A stretch of 64,000 bases of DNA from Agromyces agglutinans. GTDB taxonomy: Bacteria > Actinomycetota > Actinomycetes > Actinomycetales > Microbacteriaceae. The translations under genes and the position numbers were made by a program. The stretch is from the NCBI RefSeq assembly GCF_009647605.1, contig NZ_WJIF01000006.1:139068-203067 (forward strand), in the 5' to 3' direction. The first letter of the stretch is position 1. Each line of letters begins with the position of its first letter. A model generated the notes under the pieces. That model saw only the letters and a list, made by a program, of their open reading frames with translations, was not told the DNA's origin and ran no database searches. Positions 53,777 to 63,592 of the stretch are shown piece after piece.

Positions 53777-54739
53777 ATGAGCTGGCTGGTCACCGGGGGT
53801 GCCGGATACATCGGGGCGCACGTCGTGCGTGCGTTCCAGGCGAAGGGCATCGACACCGTCGTCGTCGACGATCTCTCGTCGGGGCGGCACGCCTTCCTCC
53901 CGGAGGGCACGCGGCTCGTGCAGGGCACCATCCTCGACGGCGCGCAGCTGCTCGAGACGTTCGAGCGGTTCCCCGTCACGGGCGTCGTGCACCTGGCCGG
54001 CTTCAAGTACGCCGGCGTCTCCGTGCAGCGGCCGCTGCACACTTACCAGCAGAACGTCACGGGCACCGCGACCCTCCTCGCCGCGATGGCGCAGGCCGGC
54101 GTCGAGCGGATCGTCTTCTCGTCGAGCGCCGCCGTCTACGGGACGCCCGACGTCGACCTCGTCACCGAGGAGACGTCGAAGCACCCCGAGTCGCCGTACG
54201 GCGAGTCCAAGCTCATCGGCGAGTGGCTGATCGCCGACCAGGCCCGTGCCACGGGGCTCGCGCACACGTCGCTGCGCTACTTCAACGTCGTCGGCTCCGG
54301 CTCCGACGAGGTCTACGACGTCAGCCCCCACAACCTCTTCCCGCTCGTCTTCGACGCGCTGCTCGACGGCCGCGTGCCCCGCATCAACGGCGATGACTAC
54401 CCGACGCCCGACGGCACGTGCGTGCGCGACTACATCCACGTCGCCGACCTGGCCGAGGCCCACGTGGTCGCCGCCGAGAAGCTCGACGCGGGCGAGCCGC
54501 TCGAACCCGTCTACAACCTCGGGTCGGGCGACGGCGTCTCGGTGGGGCAGATCATGCGGGCGGTCGCCGAGGTGACCGGCATCGACTTCACCCCCGAGAT
54601 CGCGCCGCGCCGCACAGGCGACCCGGCGCGCATCGTCGCGTCGGGCGAGCGGGCCGCGCGCGACCTCGGCTGGCGCATGCGGCACACGCTTGCCGAGATG
54701 GTCGAGAGCGCCTGGTCGGCCCGTCGCGCGAGCGCCTGA
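53777..54739 (+). CDS. galE: UDP-glucose 4-epimerase
   Basis: Extended short-chain dehydrogenase of 320 residues that interconverts UDP-glucose and UDP-galactose. MSWLVTGGAGYIGAHVVRAF is the NAD loop, VVHLAGFKYAGVSVQRPLHTYQQNV, IVFSSSAAVYGTPD and SPYGESKLIGE (Tyr-x3-Lys) follow. The substrate-binding RYFNVVGSGSDEVYDVSPHNLFPLVFDALLDG is GalE-like, as is GTCVRDYIHVADLAEAHVVA. It probably supplies UDP-galactose for wall and surface glycans. Confidence 0.92.
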   Translation: MSWLVTGGAGYIGAHVVRAFQAKGIDTVVVDDLSSGRHAFLPEGTRLVQGTILDGAQLLETFERFPVTGVVHLAGFKYAGVSVQRPLHTYQQNVTGTATLLAAMAQAGVERIVFSSSAAVYGTPDVDLVTEETSKHPESPYGESKLIGEWLIADQARATGLAHTSLRYFNVVGSGSDEVYDVSPHNLFPLVFDALLDGRVPRINGDDYPTPDGTCVRDYIHVADLAEAHVVAAEKLDAGEPLEPVYNLGSGDGVSVGQIMRAVAEVTGIDFTPEIAPRRTGDPARIVASGERAARDLGWRMRHTLAEMVESAWSARRASA

Positions 54740-54842
54740 GGCCCCCGCCGAGCGGCATCCGGATCACGACTCGGACACGCCCTCGGCGTGTCGCGCGCGT
54801 CGCCAAGCCTCGAGCGATGATCGAAGGTTTAGGGTTCGCGAC

Positions 54843-54872
54843 TTGACGCCTCCGAATTACACCGGTGTAATT
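54843..54872 (+). promoter_or_regulatory. Promoter of whiB with an 18-base perfect palindrome
   Basis: TTGACG (54843-54848) and TGTAAT (54866-54871) are separated by exactly 17 bases, a near-ideal primary sigma promoter. The perfect palindrome AATTACACCGGTGTAATT occupies 54855-54872, covering the spacer and the whole -10. A protein bound there would block polymerase. The palindrome is AT-rich compared with its surroundings. Confidence 0.75.
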
Positions 54873-54920
54873 GTCATGACACGCCCCCGTGGCGGTCGGT
54901 ACAACTGGGTGGGAGACGAT

Positions 54921-55238
54921 ATGGGCAATCCTGAATATCGTTCTGGGGTACCTGAGGATTGGTTCGTCGATCCGGTTCGCCTCGGCGTTCCGAGCGTTCG
55001 GGGGAACGTCGACGATGATCCGCTGGCCTGGCAGAGCGACGCGCTGTGCGCGCAGACCGATCCGGAGGCCTTCTTCCCCGAGAAGGGCGGATCGACCCGC
55101 GACGCGAAGAAGATCTGCACGGGCTGCGAGGTCCGTGCACGTTGCCTCGAGTACGCGCTCGCCAACGATGAGCGGTTCGGCATCTGGGGCGGGCTCTCCG
55201 AACGCGAGCGGCGCAAGCTCCGCAAGCGTGCCGGCTGA
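54921..55238 (+). CDS. WhiB family iron-sulfur transcriptional regulator (WhiB2/WhmD type)
   Basis: Actinobacterial regulator with a [4Fe-4S] cluster that binds the principal sigma factor. In this 105-residue protein the four ligands are Cys43, Cys66, Cys69 and Cys75 (ALCAQTDP, KKICTGCEVRARC), followed by the turn GIWGG at 87-91 and the basic end RERRKLRKRAG. The ATG at 54921 is chosen because GGGAG lies 5 to 6 bases upstream and the first possible ATG (54876) falls just before the expected transcription start. WhiB2 orthologues control septation and usually lie next to this glycosyltransferase, as here. Confidence 0.93.
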   Translation: MGNPEYRSGVPEDWFVDPVRLGVPSVRGNVDDDPLAWQSDALCAQTDPEAFFPEKGGSTRDAKKICTGCEVRARCLEYALANDERFGIWGGLSERERRKLRKRAG

Positions 55239-55347
55239 GCAGCACCGACGAGTCATCCGAGGGAAGCCCCGACGGGCGTCGCGTGCCGCGGACCGACCGG
55301 TTCGCGGCACGCCCGACGCAGACGGCGCCCGAGTGCGGCCTCGAGCC

Positions 55348-55353
55348 TAGAGT
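55348..55353 (+). promoter_or_regulatory. -10 element TAGAGT for the large glycosyltransferase gene
   Basis: TAGAGT is followed by seven bases (GGCCCCG) and the ATG at 55361, the leaderless arrangement seen elsewhere in the window. It argues against the in-frame start further upstream. Confidence 0.6.
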
Positions 55354-55360
55354 GGCCCCG

Positions 55361-58300
55361 ATGTTCCCTCGAGTCACCGCCATCCTCGTCGTGCACCGCG
55401 GCGGCGACCGCCTTCGGCGCACGCTCGCCGCCATCGACGCCCAGCAGCAGGCTCCCGACGAACTGATCGTCGTCCTCGACGACGCGGATGCCTCCGCCGA
55501 CGAGCTCATCCCGGAATCGGCGAGCCACGTCGTGCGCCTGTCGACGCGGGCCTCGTTCGGCGAGGCCGTGCGCGCCGCCGACCGCGTGCTGGAAGCCCCG
55601 GCCGACGAGCGTGCGGCGCTGTGGCTGCTCGCCGAGGACTCGGCGCCGGCGCCCGACGCGCTCGCCACGCTGGTCGCGACGCTCGAGACCGAGCGCTCCG
55701 TGGCGGTGGCCGGACCCAAGCTCATGCGCTGGGACGCCCCCGACCGCATCGCGCACCTCGGCCGCTCGATCACCCGGTTCGGCCGCACGATCGACCTGGT
55801 CGCCGACGAACTCGACCAGGGCCAGCACGACGAGGTCAGCGACGTCCTCGGCCTCGACCCGGCTGGGCTGCTCGTGCGCCACGCGGTCTGGCGATCGCTC
55901 GGCGGATTCGACCCCGGCCTGCCCGTCGCCGACGACGCCCTCGACTTCTCCCTGCGGGCGCGCCTGGCCGGCCATCGCGTGAGCGTCGTGCCCGCGGCCC
56001 GTGTCGACGTCGCGGAGACCGGCGTCGCGGGTCAGGCCGTCGGTCGCGGCCGCACGGCCCGGCGGGCCCGTCGCATCGCGCGGTCGGCCGAACTGCACCG
56101 GCGCCTCGTGTACGCGCCGGCCCTCGTGATGCCGTTGCACTGGCTCAGCCTCCTGCCCCTCGCGCTCGTGCGGTCGATCGGACTGCTGCTGCTCAAGGCG
56201 CCGGGCGCCATCGCAGGCGAGTTCGCCGCCGCGCTCGGCGCTATGTTCGCGTTCGGCCGGGTCGCGCGGGCGCGTGGAACCCTCCGCCGCGGCAAGACCG
56301 TCGGCTGGTCGGCGATCGCCCCGCTGCGGGTGCCGCCCGACGAGGTGCGGCGCCGGCGGCGCGCGGCCGCGGAGGCGAGGAGGGCGCGCGCCAGGGGCCG
56401 CTCGGAGGATCTGCAGTTCCTCGGCACGGGCGGTGGCTGGGTGCTGCTCGGCTCGCTCGTGGCATCCGTCGTCCTGCTGCCGTGGTTGCTCGCGGCGGCC
56501 GGCGTGGCCGGCGGTGCGCTCGCCCCGCTCTCGAGCGACCTCGGCGAGCTGTGGGCCAATGCGGCCTACGGCTGGCGCGACGTCGGCGCCGGATTCGTGG
56601 GAGCCGCCGACCCGTTCGCCGGCATCCTCGCGGTGCTCGGCTCGATCACGTTCTGGTCGCCGTCGTACGCGATGGTGCTGCTCTGGCTGATCGCCGTACC
56701 GGCCGCGGCGCTCGGCGCCTGGTTCGCGGCCTCTCGGCTGACCGAGCGCGGCGCCGTCCGCACGTTCGCGGCGATCGCCTGGGTCGCCGCACCGCCGTTC
56801 CTCGTCGCGATCGGCGACGGACGTCCGGGAGCCGTGCTCGCGCACGCCCTGCTCGGCTGGCTGGTCTTCGCAGCTCTCGGGGCGGCCACGAGCTGGGCCT
56901 CCGCCGCGACGGCGAGCCTGCTCTTCGCCGCGGTCGTCGCCGCGGCGCCGAGCCTCACGCCCGCGCTCCTGCTCGGCTGGGTCGTGGCGATGGCGGTGAG
57001 CGGCCGAGCCGCGATCCGGTACCTGCTCGTGCCCCTGCCCGCGCTCGCGCTCGCCGCGCCGCTGATCTGGGACCAGGTGCAGCGCGGAACGCCGCTCGGG
57101 CTGCTCGCCGACGCCGGCCTCCCGGTGCCGTCGGCCGTACCTGCGCCCGGATGGCTCGCGCTCGGGTTCCCCGGCGGATCGGACGGCGCGTGGGGCGTCG
57201 TCGTCTCGTGGCTCGGCTTCCCGTGGGAGCCCATCTGGCCGGCGATCGGCCTCGTCGCCCCGCTCGTGCTCCTCGCCGCGGCATCCGTGGCGGCAGGACG
57301 TCGGCGACTGCGCGCGGCCCTGCTCGCGCTCGCCGCGGCGGCGGCCGGCTTCGCGACCGCCGTCGCGGCGGCGCACGTCTCGGTGGCCACGACCGGTGCC
57401 GACGCCGTCGCCATCTGGACGGGCGCCGGCCAGAGCCTCGCCTGGTTCGGCCTGGTGATCGCCGCGGTCGTCGCGCTCGACGCGATGCGCCGCGGGGCGG
57501 CCGGCGTCGGCGCGATCGCCTGGATCGCGGCGGTCGTGCTGGTGCTGCCGCTCGCCGCCTCCCTCGTGAGCGGTCGCGTGCCGGTGGGGCCTGCAGCCGA
57601 GCGCGAACTGCCGGCCGTCGTCGTCGCCGAGGCCGACGACGACCCACGGGTGGCCACGCTGCGCCTCGCGCCGCTCGAGGACGGAAGCCTCCGGGCGTGG
57701 CTCGAGCACGGCGCCGGAACGACCCTCGACGACGCGTCGACGCTCGACGCGACGCGACGCGGCCTCACCGACGACGAGGAGCGGCTCGCCGAGCTCGCCG
57801 GCAACCTCGCCTCGCGGAGCGGATTCGACGCCGAGGCCGCCGTGACGGAGTTCGGCACGACGTTCGTGCTGCTCGCCCCCGGCGACGAGTCGGACGGACG
57901 CCGCGCGGCGGCGACCGCCGAGCGGGCCCGCGCCGCGCTCGACGGCAACGCCGCGCTGACACCGGTGGCCGAGACCGCATTCGGCACGCTGTGGCGGTTC
58001 CGGGACGCGCCGTCGCCGGCACCCGCCGCGGCGATCCCCGCCGACGCCGGCGGGTCGGCCACCGTCGTGTGGACCGTGGTGCAACTCGTCGTGCTCGGCG
58101 CAGCGCTCCTGCTGTCGATCCCCGCGGGTGTCGGGCGCGAGGCCGACCGACGTGCGGTCCGCGAGCCCCGCACGCGTCGTCCGCGGCGCCCGCGTCGGCG
58201 CACGGTGGTCGAGGTTCCGCCGGGCGCCGCCGATGCTCCCACCGAGCCGGATGCGCCGGTGGAGGAACCACTCGAGCCGGATGGGCCCGCCGAGGAGCCG

Positions 58301-58429
58301 GATGCGCCGGCGGAGCCGGATGGGCCCGCCGAGGAGCTGGACGCGCCGGCGGAACCGGACGCCTCCGATCGATCCGATCCATCCGAGCCCGAAGCCCCCG
58401 AAGCCCCGAAGGGAGACGACCGTGGCTAG
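55361..58429 (+). CDS. Large glycosyltransferase: GT2 domain plus membrane domain
   Basis: A 1022-residue protein. Residues 1-220 form a GT2 domain (VTAILVVHRGGDRLRRTL, ALWLLAEDSAPAPDAL, VLGLDPAGLLVRHAVWRSLGGFDPGLPVADDALDFSLRARLAG). Residues 260-800 hold about a dozen membrane helices, with a predicted cytoplasmic basic segment (RRRRRAAAEARRARARGRS) between. Residues 800-940 are outside, then one more helix and a Pro/Glu/Asp-rich tail. Such fusions are conserved beside whiB2 and DUF5719 genes in actinobacteria, and likely act in wall glycan synthesis. It starts leaderless at 55361 and overlaps the next gene by 8 bases. Confidence 0.87.
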   Translation: MFPRVTAILVVHRGGDRLRRTLAAIDAQQQAPDELIVVLDDADASADELIPESASHVVRLSTRASFGEAVRAADRVLEAPADERAALWLLAEDSAPAPDALATLVATLETERSVAVAGPKLMRWDAPDRIAHLGRSITRFGRTIDLVADELDQGQHDEVSDVLGLDPAGLLVRHAVWRSLGGFDPGLPVADDALDFSLRARLAGHRVSVVPAARVDVAETGVAGQAVGRGRTARRARRIARSAELHRRLVYAPALVMPLHWLSLLPLALVRSIGLLLLKAPGAIAGEFAAALGAMFAFGRVARARGTLRRGKTVGWSAIAPLRVPPDEVRRRRRAAAEARRARARGRSEDLQFLGTGGGWVLLGSLVASVVLLPWLLAAAGVAGGALAPLSSDLGELWANAAYGWRDVGAGFVGAADPFAGILAVLGSITFWSPSYAMVLLWLIAVPAAALGAWFAASRLTERGAVRTFAAIAWVAAPPFLVAIGDGRPGAVLAHALLGWLVFAALGAATSWASAATASLLFAAVVAAAPSLTPALLLGWVVAMAVSGRAAIRYLLVPLPALALAAPLIWDQVQRGTPLGLLADAGLPVPSAVPAPGWLALGFPGGSDGAWGVVVSWLGFPWEPIWPAIGLVAPLVLLAAASVAAGRRRLRAALLALAAAAAGFATAVAAAHVSVATTGADAVAIWTGAGQSLAWFGLVIAAVVALDAMRRGAAGVGAIAWIAAVVLVLPLAASLVSGRVPVGPAAERELPAVVVAEADDDPRVATLRLAPLEDGSLRAWLEHGAGTTLDDASTLDATRRGLTDDEERLAELAGNLASRSGFDAEAAVTEFGTTFVLLAPGDESDGRRAAATAERARAALDGNAALTPVAETAFGTLWRFRDAPSPAPAAAIPADAGGSATVVWTVVQLVVLGAALLLSIPAGVGREADRRAVREPRTRRPRRPRRRTVVEVPPGAADAPTEPDAPVEEPLEPDGPAEEPDAPAEPDGPAEELDAPAEPDASDRSDPSEPEAPEAPKGDDRG
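58274..58351 (+). repeat. 39-base tandem repeat in the glycosyltransferase tail
   Basis: Two in-frame units (58274-58312 and 58313-58351) encode EPDGPAEEPDAPA and EPDGPAEELDAPA, flanked by partial units (EPDAPVEEPL before, EPDASD after). The number of units could vary between strains without shifting the frame. Confidence 0.85.
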
Positions 58430-59876
58430 ACGACCACTCATCGGCGCTGGACTGCGCACCCTCGCCGCGGTCGGCGCGCTCGCGGCGGGCGGCGTCCTCG
58501 TCTTCGCCGGCCTGCAGGCCCCCTGGCCCGAGTACCGTGCCGACGCGGCATCCGTCGTCGTGGAGCCGGCGGAGAGCCGGCAGGTGCGCGTGTGCCCGGG
58601 GCCGCTGCTCGAACTCGCCGACGACGCGGCCGCGGCGACGAACGCGACCTCCTTCGGCTCAGCCGACCTCGTGACCGTGGCCGAACCGCCGAGCGCACTC
58701 GTCGAGGAGGCGCCGCTCGAGAACCCCGCCAATCGCGAGGCGGGCTCCGACGGCCAGGCCGTGGCCCTCGTCGCCGAACCGGGCGAGGTCGCGGCCGGGC
58801 TGCTCGCCGGCGCGCAGTCGCAGGAGGCCGAGACCGAGACGATCGCGGGCCTCGCGGTCGCCGCGTGCCGCGACGCCGTGGCCGAGTCGTGGCTCGTCGG
58901 CGGGTCCACGGCACTCGGACGCACGACGCTCGTGCTGCTCGCGAACCCGACCGACGTCGCGGCGACGGTCGACCTCCGGGTCTCCGGTGAGGCCGGAGCC
59001 GTCGACGCGCCGTCGGCACTGGGCATCCAGGTGCCGCCGTTCGAGCAGCGGGTCGTGTCGCTCGCGGGGCTCGCCCCGAACCTCGCGTCGCCCGTCGTGC
59101 ACGTCGTCGCGACCGGCGGCCGCATCGCCGCGAGCCTCCAGCAGACCGCGATCGACGGGCTGCTGCCGGCCGGAGTCGACCTCGTCGGCGCGACGGCCGC
59201 GCCCGCGCAGACGCAGCACATCACGGGCGTGCTCGTCGCGGAGTCGGGCGGCGTCGCCGTCGACGAGGACCACCTCGACGGCGACGGGTTCCCGGTGCTG
59301 CGCCTCTTCGTGCCGGGCGACGAGCCCGCTGAGGTCACCGTGGGCGTCGTCCCCGGGCAGGGCGGAGCGGGCACCACGATCGACGCCGAGCTCATCCCGG
59401 GCGAGGTCACCGACGTTCCGCTGGGCGAGTTGCGCGCGGGCACCTACACGCTCGACGTCGAATCGGATGTCCCGGTGGTCGCGGCGGCGCGCACGAGCGT
59501 CGCGCCCGTGCCGGCGACGGGCGACACGCAATCGCTCGGCGAGCCCGGCGACTTCGCCTGGTTCCCGGCGTCGTCGCCGCTGGCCGGCGAGATCGCGGTC
59601 GCGATCGCGGATGCCGCGTCACCCGTGCTGCACCTGTCGAATCCGACGGATGCCCCGGTCACGGCCATCCTCGACCTCGCGGGCTCGGAGCGCGAGGTGG
59701 AGGTCGATGCGGGCGGCGCGACATCCGTCGAACTGGACGGCGACGACGGCGCCGTCATCCGCGACGCCGACGGGCTGCACGCGTCTGTCGTGTACGACGG
59801 CGGCCGCACGATCGCGGCTGCTCCCGTGGAGCCGCCGGGGCCGCAGGACGCGCCGATCCGCGTCTTCCCGAACTGA
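58422..59876 (+). CDS. DUF5719 family secreted protein
   Basis: A 484-residue protein with an N-terminal signal anchor (TLAAVGALAAGGVLVFAGL). The rest is beta-rich and acidic with repeated TTLVLLANPTDVAATVDL, PVLHLSNPTDAPVTAILDL-type units. Actinobacteria keep this family directly after the large glycosyltransferase, so the pair probably works together outside the membrane; no biochemical role is known. GGGAG precedes the GTG, which overlaps the previous stop by 8 bases. Confidence 0.87.
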   Translation: MARRPLIGAGLRTLAAVGALAAGGVLVFAGLQAPWPEYRADAASVVVEPAESRQVRVCPGPLLELADDAAAATNATSFGSADLVTVAEPPSALVEEAPLENPANREAGSDGQAVALVAEPGEVAAGLLAGAQSQEAETETIAGLAVAACRDAVAESWLVGGSTALGRTTLVLLANPTDVAATVDLRVSGEAGAVDAPSALGIQVPPFEQRVVSLAGLAPNLASPVVHVVATGGRIAASLQQTAIDGLLPAGVDLVGATAAPAQTQHITGVLVAESGGVAVDEDHLDGDGFPVLRLFVPGDEPAEVTVGVVPGQGGAGTTIDAELIPGEVTDVPLGELRAGTYTLDVESDVPVVAAARTSVAPVPATGDTQSLGEPGDFAWFPASSPLAGEIAVAIADAASPVLHLSNPTDAPVTAILDLAGSEREVEVDAGGATSVELDGDDGAVIRDADGLHASVVYDGGRTIAAAPVEPPGPQDAPIRVFPN

Positions 59877-59895
59877 GCCGCCGCGCGGTCGCCCG

Positions 59896-60339
59896 TCAGA
59901 GGTGCCGGTACCGACCGGGCGAGAGCTCCCAGGGATCCTTGCCCAGCAGGTCGGCGACGGCGCGGTAGACGCACGACTCGACGAGCAGCTTCTCGTCGCG
60001 CTCCTCGCCCTCCTGCAGTCGGAGGAACCGCACGATCGGCAGCCGGTAGAAGATGATGCGACGCTCGTCGTGGTAGACCTTCCACCGGTCGACGTGGTCG
60101 TCGTGGATGGCCTCGGCCGGCCCCTGCGCGACCTCGAAGACGGCGTCCTCGAGTTCGGGCCAGAGGCTGCGCAGGTACGACGCGGTCGTCGCGATCGTCA
60201 GGTCGAACTCGTCGATGCGCGTGCGCAGCAGCGGCAGGTGCGGCCCGGTGACGGGCGAGCGGAGCCCGCGACCGTGCCGATCTCGGGCGAGTCGCCGCGG
60301 CGACCTCGGCGTGGACGCGACACGGCGTGGGCGGGGCAT
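59896..60339 (-). CDS. Zincin-like (metallopeptidase family) protein lacking HExxH
   Basis: A 147-residue protein with a basic N-terminus (MPRPRRVASTPRSPRRLARDRHGRG) and a C-terminal domain (FDLTIATTASYLRSLWPELEDAVFEVAQGPAE, then RRIIFYRLPIVRFL) like the actinobacterial metallopeptidase family next to DUF3499. Where a zinc helix HExxHH would be expected the sequence is LVESCVYRAVADLLG, with no His pair, so peptidase activity is unlikely. The ATG at 60339 lies exactly 7 bases after TACGAT on the minus strand, supporting a leaderless start. Confidence 0.75.
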   Translation of the reverse strand: MPRPRRVASTPRSPRRLARDRHGRGLRSPVTGPHLPLLRTRIDEFDLTIATTASYLRSLWPELEDAVFEVAQGPAEAIHDDHVDRWKVYHDERRIIFYRLPIVRFLRLQEGEERDEKLLVESCVYRAVADLLGKDPWELSPGRYRHL

Positions 60340-60346
60340 GCGATCC

Positions 60347-60375
60347 ATCGTAATGTCCACGCTCGTCGCTAGTCT
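60347..60375. promoter_or_regulatory. Divergent -10 elements between the zincin-like and DUF3499 genes
   Basis: ATCGTA (60347-60352) reads TACGAT on the minus strand, 7 bases before the ATG at 60339. TAGTCT (60370-60375) on the plus strand is 9 bases before the ATG at 60385. Both genes appear leaderless. Confidence 0.55.
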
Positions 60376-60384
60376 GTTCCTGCC

Positions 60385-60600
60385 ATGAGACGTTGTTCGC
60401 GAATCGCATGCACCGCCGAGGCGGTCGCGACGCTCACCTACGACTACGCCGATTCGCTCGCCGTGCTCGGCCCCCTCGCGCCGCGCCGCGAGCCCCACGG
60501 GTACGACCTCTGCGCGCGCCATGCCGAACGCACCTCGGCGCCGCGGGGCTGGCAGGTCGTGCGGCACCTGCCGCTCGGTGAGGTAGGTTTCAAGGCGTGA
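60385..60600 (+). CDS. DUF3499 family protein
   Basis: A 71-residue actinobacterial protein beginning [33 protein letters not shown] and continuing [24 protein letters not shown]. Cys4, Cys9 and the CxxH pair look like a small zinc site. Its function is unknown, but it is widely kept beside manB. It overlaps manB by 4 bases, so they are translated together. Confidence 0.9.
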   Translation: MRRCSRIACTAEAVATLTYDYADSLAVLGPLAPRREPHGYDLCARHAERTSAPRGWQVVRHLPLGEVGFKA

Positions 60601-62030
60601 ATTCGCCGAGCTCGACCCCGCATTCCGCCTCACTCGACGCCATCGTCAAGGCCTACGACGTCCGCGGCATCGTGGGCGAGGGCCTGACCGAATCGGTCGT
60701 CGAGGCGCTCGGGGCAGGCTTCGTCGACGAGGTCGGGGCCGCGGGCGGCCGGGTCGTCGTCGGCCACGACATGCGCGACTCGTCGCCGGGCTTCGCAGCC
60801 GCCTTCGCGCGCGGCGCGACCGCGCGCGGCGCCGACGTCGTCGCCATCGGCCTGTGCTCGACCGACGAGAGCTACTTCGCGTCGGGCTCGCTCGACGCGC
60901 CCGCCGCCATGTTCACGGCGAGCCACAACCCGGCCGCGTACAACGGCATCAAGTTCTCGCGCGCCGGGGCCCAGGGGATCTCGCTCGACACCGGCCTCGC
61001 GAGCATCCGCGACCGTGCCGCCGCCTTCCTCGAGCACGGCATCGAAACCGTCGCCGAGCCCGGCACGGTGACGAACGCCGACGTGCTCGCCGACTACGCG
61101 GCGTACCTGCGCTCGCTCGTCGACCTCGCCGGCATCCGGCCGCTCAAGGTCGTCGTCGACGCCGGCAACGGCATGGGCGGCCTCACGGTTCCGGCCGTGC
61201 TCGGCGAGGCCGCGGGGCTACCCGCGCTGCCGCTCGAGATCGTGCCCCTCTACTTCGAGCTCGACGGCACGTTCCCGAACCACGAGGCCAACCCGCTCGA
61301 GCCCGCGAACCTGGTCGACCTCCAGCGCGCCGTGGTCGAACACGGCGCCGACCTCGGCCTCGCGTTCGATGGCGATGCCGATCGGTGCTTCGTCGTCGAC
61401 GAGCGCGGGGGAGCCGTGAACCCCTCGGCCGTGGCCGCGATCGTCGCCCTGCGCGAGATCGCGCGCGTGCACGCTGCCGGCGAGACCGACGTCGACGTCA
61501 TCCACAACCTGATCACCTCGTGGGTCGTCCCCGAGACGATCGCGGGCGCGGGGGCGACGCCCGTGCGCACGCGCGTGGGCCACTCGCTCATCAAGGACCG
61601 CATGGCCGAGACCGGCGCCGTCTTCGGCGGCGAGCACTCGGCGCACTACTACTTCCGCGACTTCTGGGGCGCCGACAACGGCATGCTCGCCGCGATGCAC
61701 GTGCTCGCCGAGTTCGGCTCGCAGGAGGCGCCGCTGTCGGAGCTCGCCGCGCGGTTCACGCCGTACGCGATGTCGGGCGAGATCAACTCGACGGTCGACG
61801 ACGTGCCCTCGGCGTACACGCGCATCGTCGAGGCGTTCACCGGTCGCGCCGACTTCGACGAGTTCGACGGCCTCACCGTCACGGGCGTCACCGCCGAGAA
61901 CGAGCCGTTCTGGTGGTTCAACGTGCGGCCCTCCAACACCGAGCCGCTGCTCCGGCTGAACGTCGAGGGCGCCGACGCCCCGACCATGGAGCGCATCCGC
62001 GACGAGGTGCTCGCGCTCATCCGCGGCTAG
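60597..62030 (+). CDS. manB: Phosphomannomutase/phosphoglucomutase
   Basis: Converts mannose-6-phosphate to mannose-1-phosphate (and the glucose forms). The 477-residue protein has the active-site Ser in [15 protein letters not shown], metal-binding DGDADRCF, the sugar-binding [19 protein letters not shown], and the phosphate-binding [14 protein letters not shown] near the end. The start is GTG overlapping the DUF3499 stop. It works after ManA towards GDP-mannose. Confidence 0.95.
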   Translation: MNSPSSTPHSASLDAIVKAYDVRGIVGEGLTESVVEALGAGFVDEVGAAGGRVVVGHDMRDSSPGFAAAFARGATARGADVVAIGLCSTDESYFASGSLDAPAAMFTASHNPAAYNGIKFSRAGAQGISLDTGLASIRDRAAAFLEHGIETVAEPGTVTNADVLADYAAYLRSLVDLAGIRPLKVVVDAGNGMGGLTVPAVLGEAAGLPALPLEIVPLYFELDGTFPNHEANPLEPANLVDLQRAVVEHGADLGLAFDGDADRCFVVDERGGAVNPSAVAAIVALREIARVHAAGETDVDVIHNLITSWVVPETIAGAGATPVRTRVGHSLIKDRMAETGAVFGGEHSAHYYFRDFWGADNGMLAAMHVLAEFGSQEAPLSELAARFTPYAMSGEINSTVDDVPSAYTRIVEAFTGRADFDEFDGLTVTGVTAENEPFWWFNVRPSNTEPLLRLNVEGADAPTMERIRDEVLALIRG

Positions 62031-62080
62031 GCCGAGGGCCTCCGCTGGGTCAGCCGGGTGCGGTCTGCGATGATTGCCAC

Positions 62081-63559
<1,479 letters not shown>

Positions 63560-63592
63560 CGGGCGCCGCCCCGGGGCATCCCGCCGGTCGGT

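Noticed and set aside
55253-59443. 1396-residue open frame on the minus strand
   Set aside because: Antisense to the large glycosyltransferase and DUF5719 genes, with Ser/Ala/Pro- and Arg/Gly-rich nonsense composition typical of high-GC shadows.
62031-62080. S-adenosylhomocysteine riboswitch before ahcY
   Set aside because: The 50-base gap is short and shows no recognisable SAH riboswitch core or pseudoknot.
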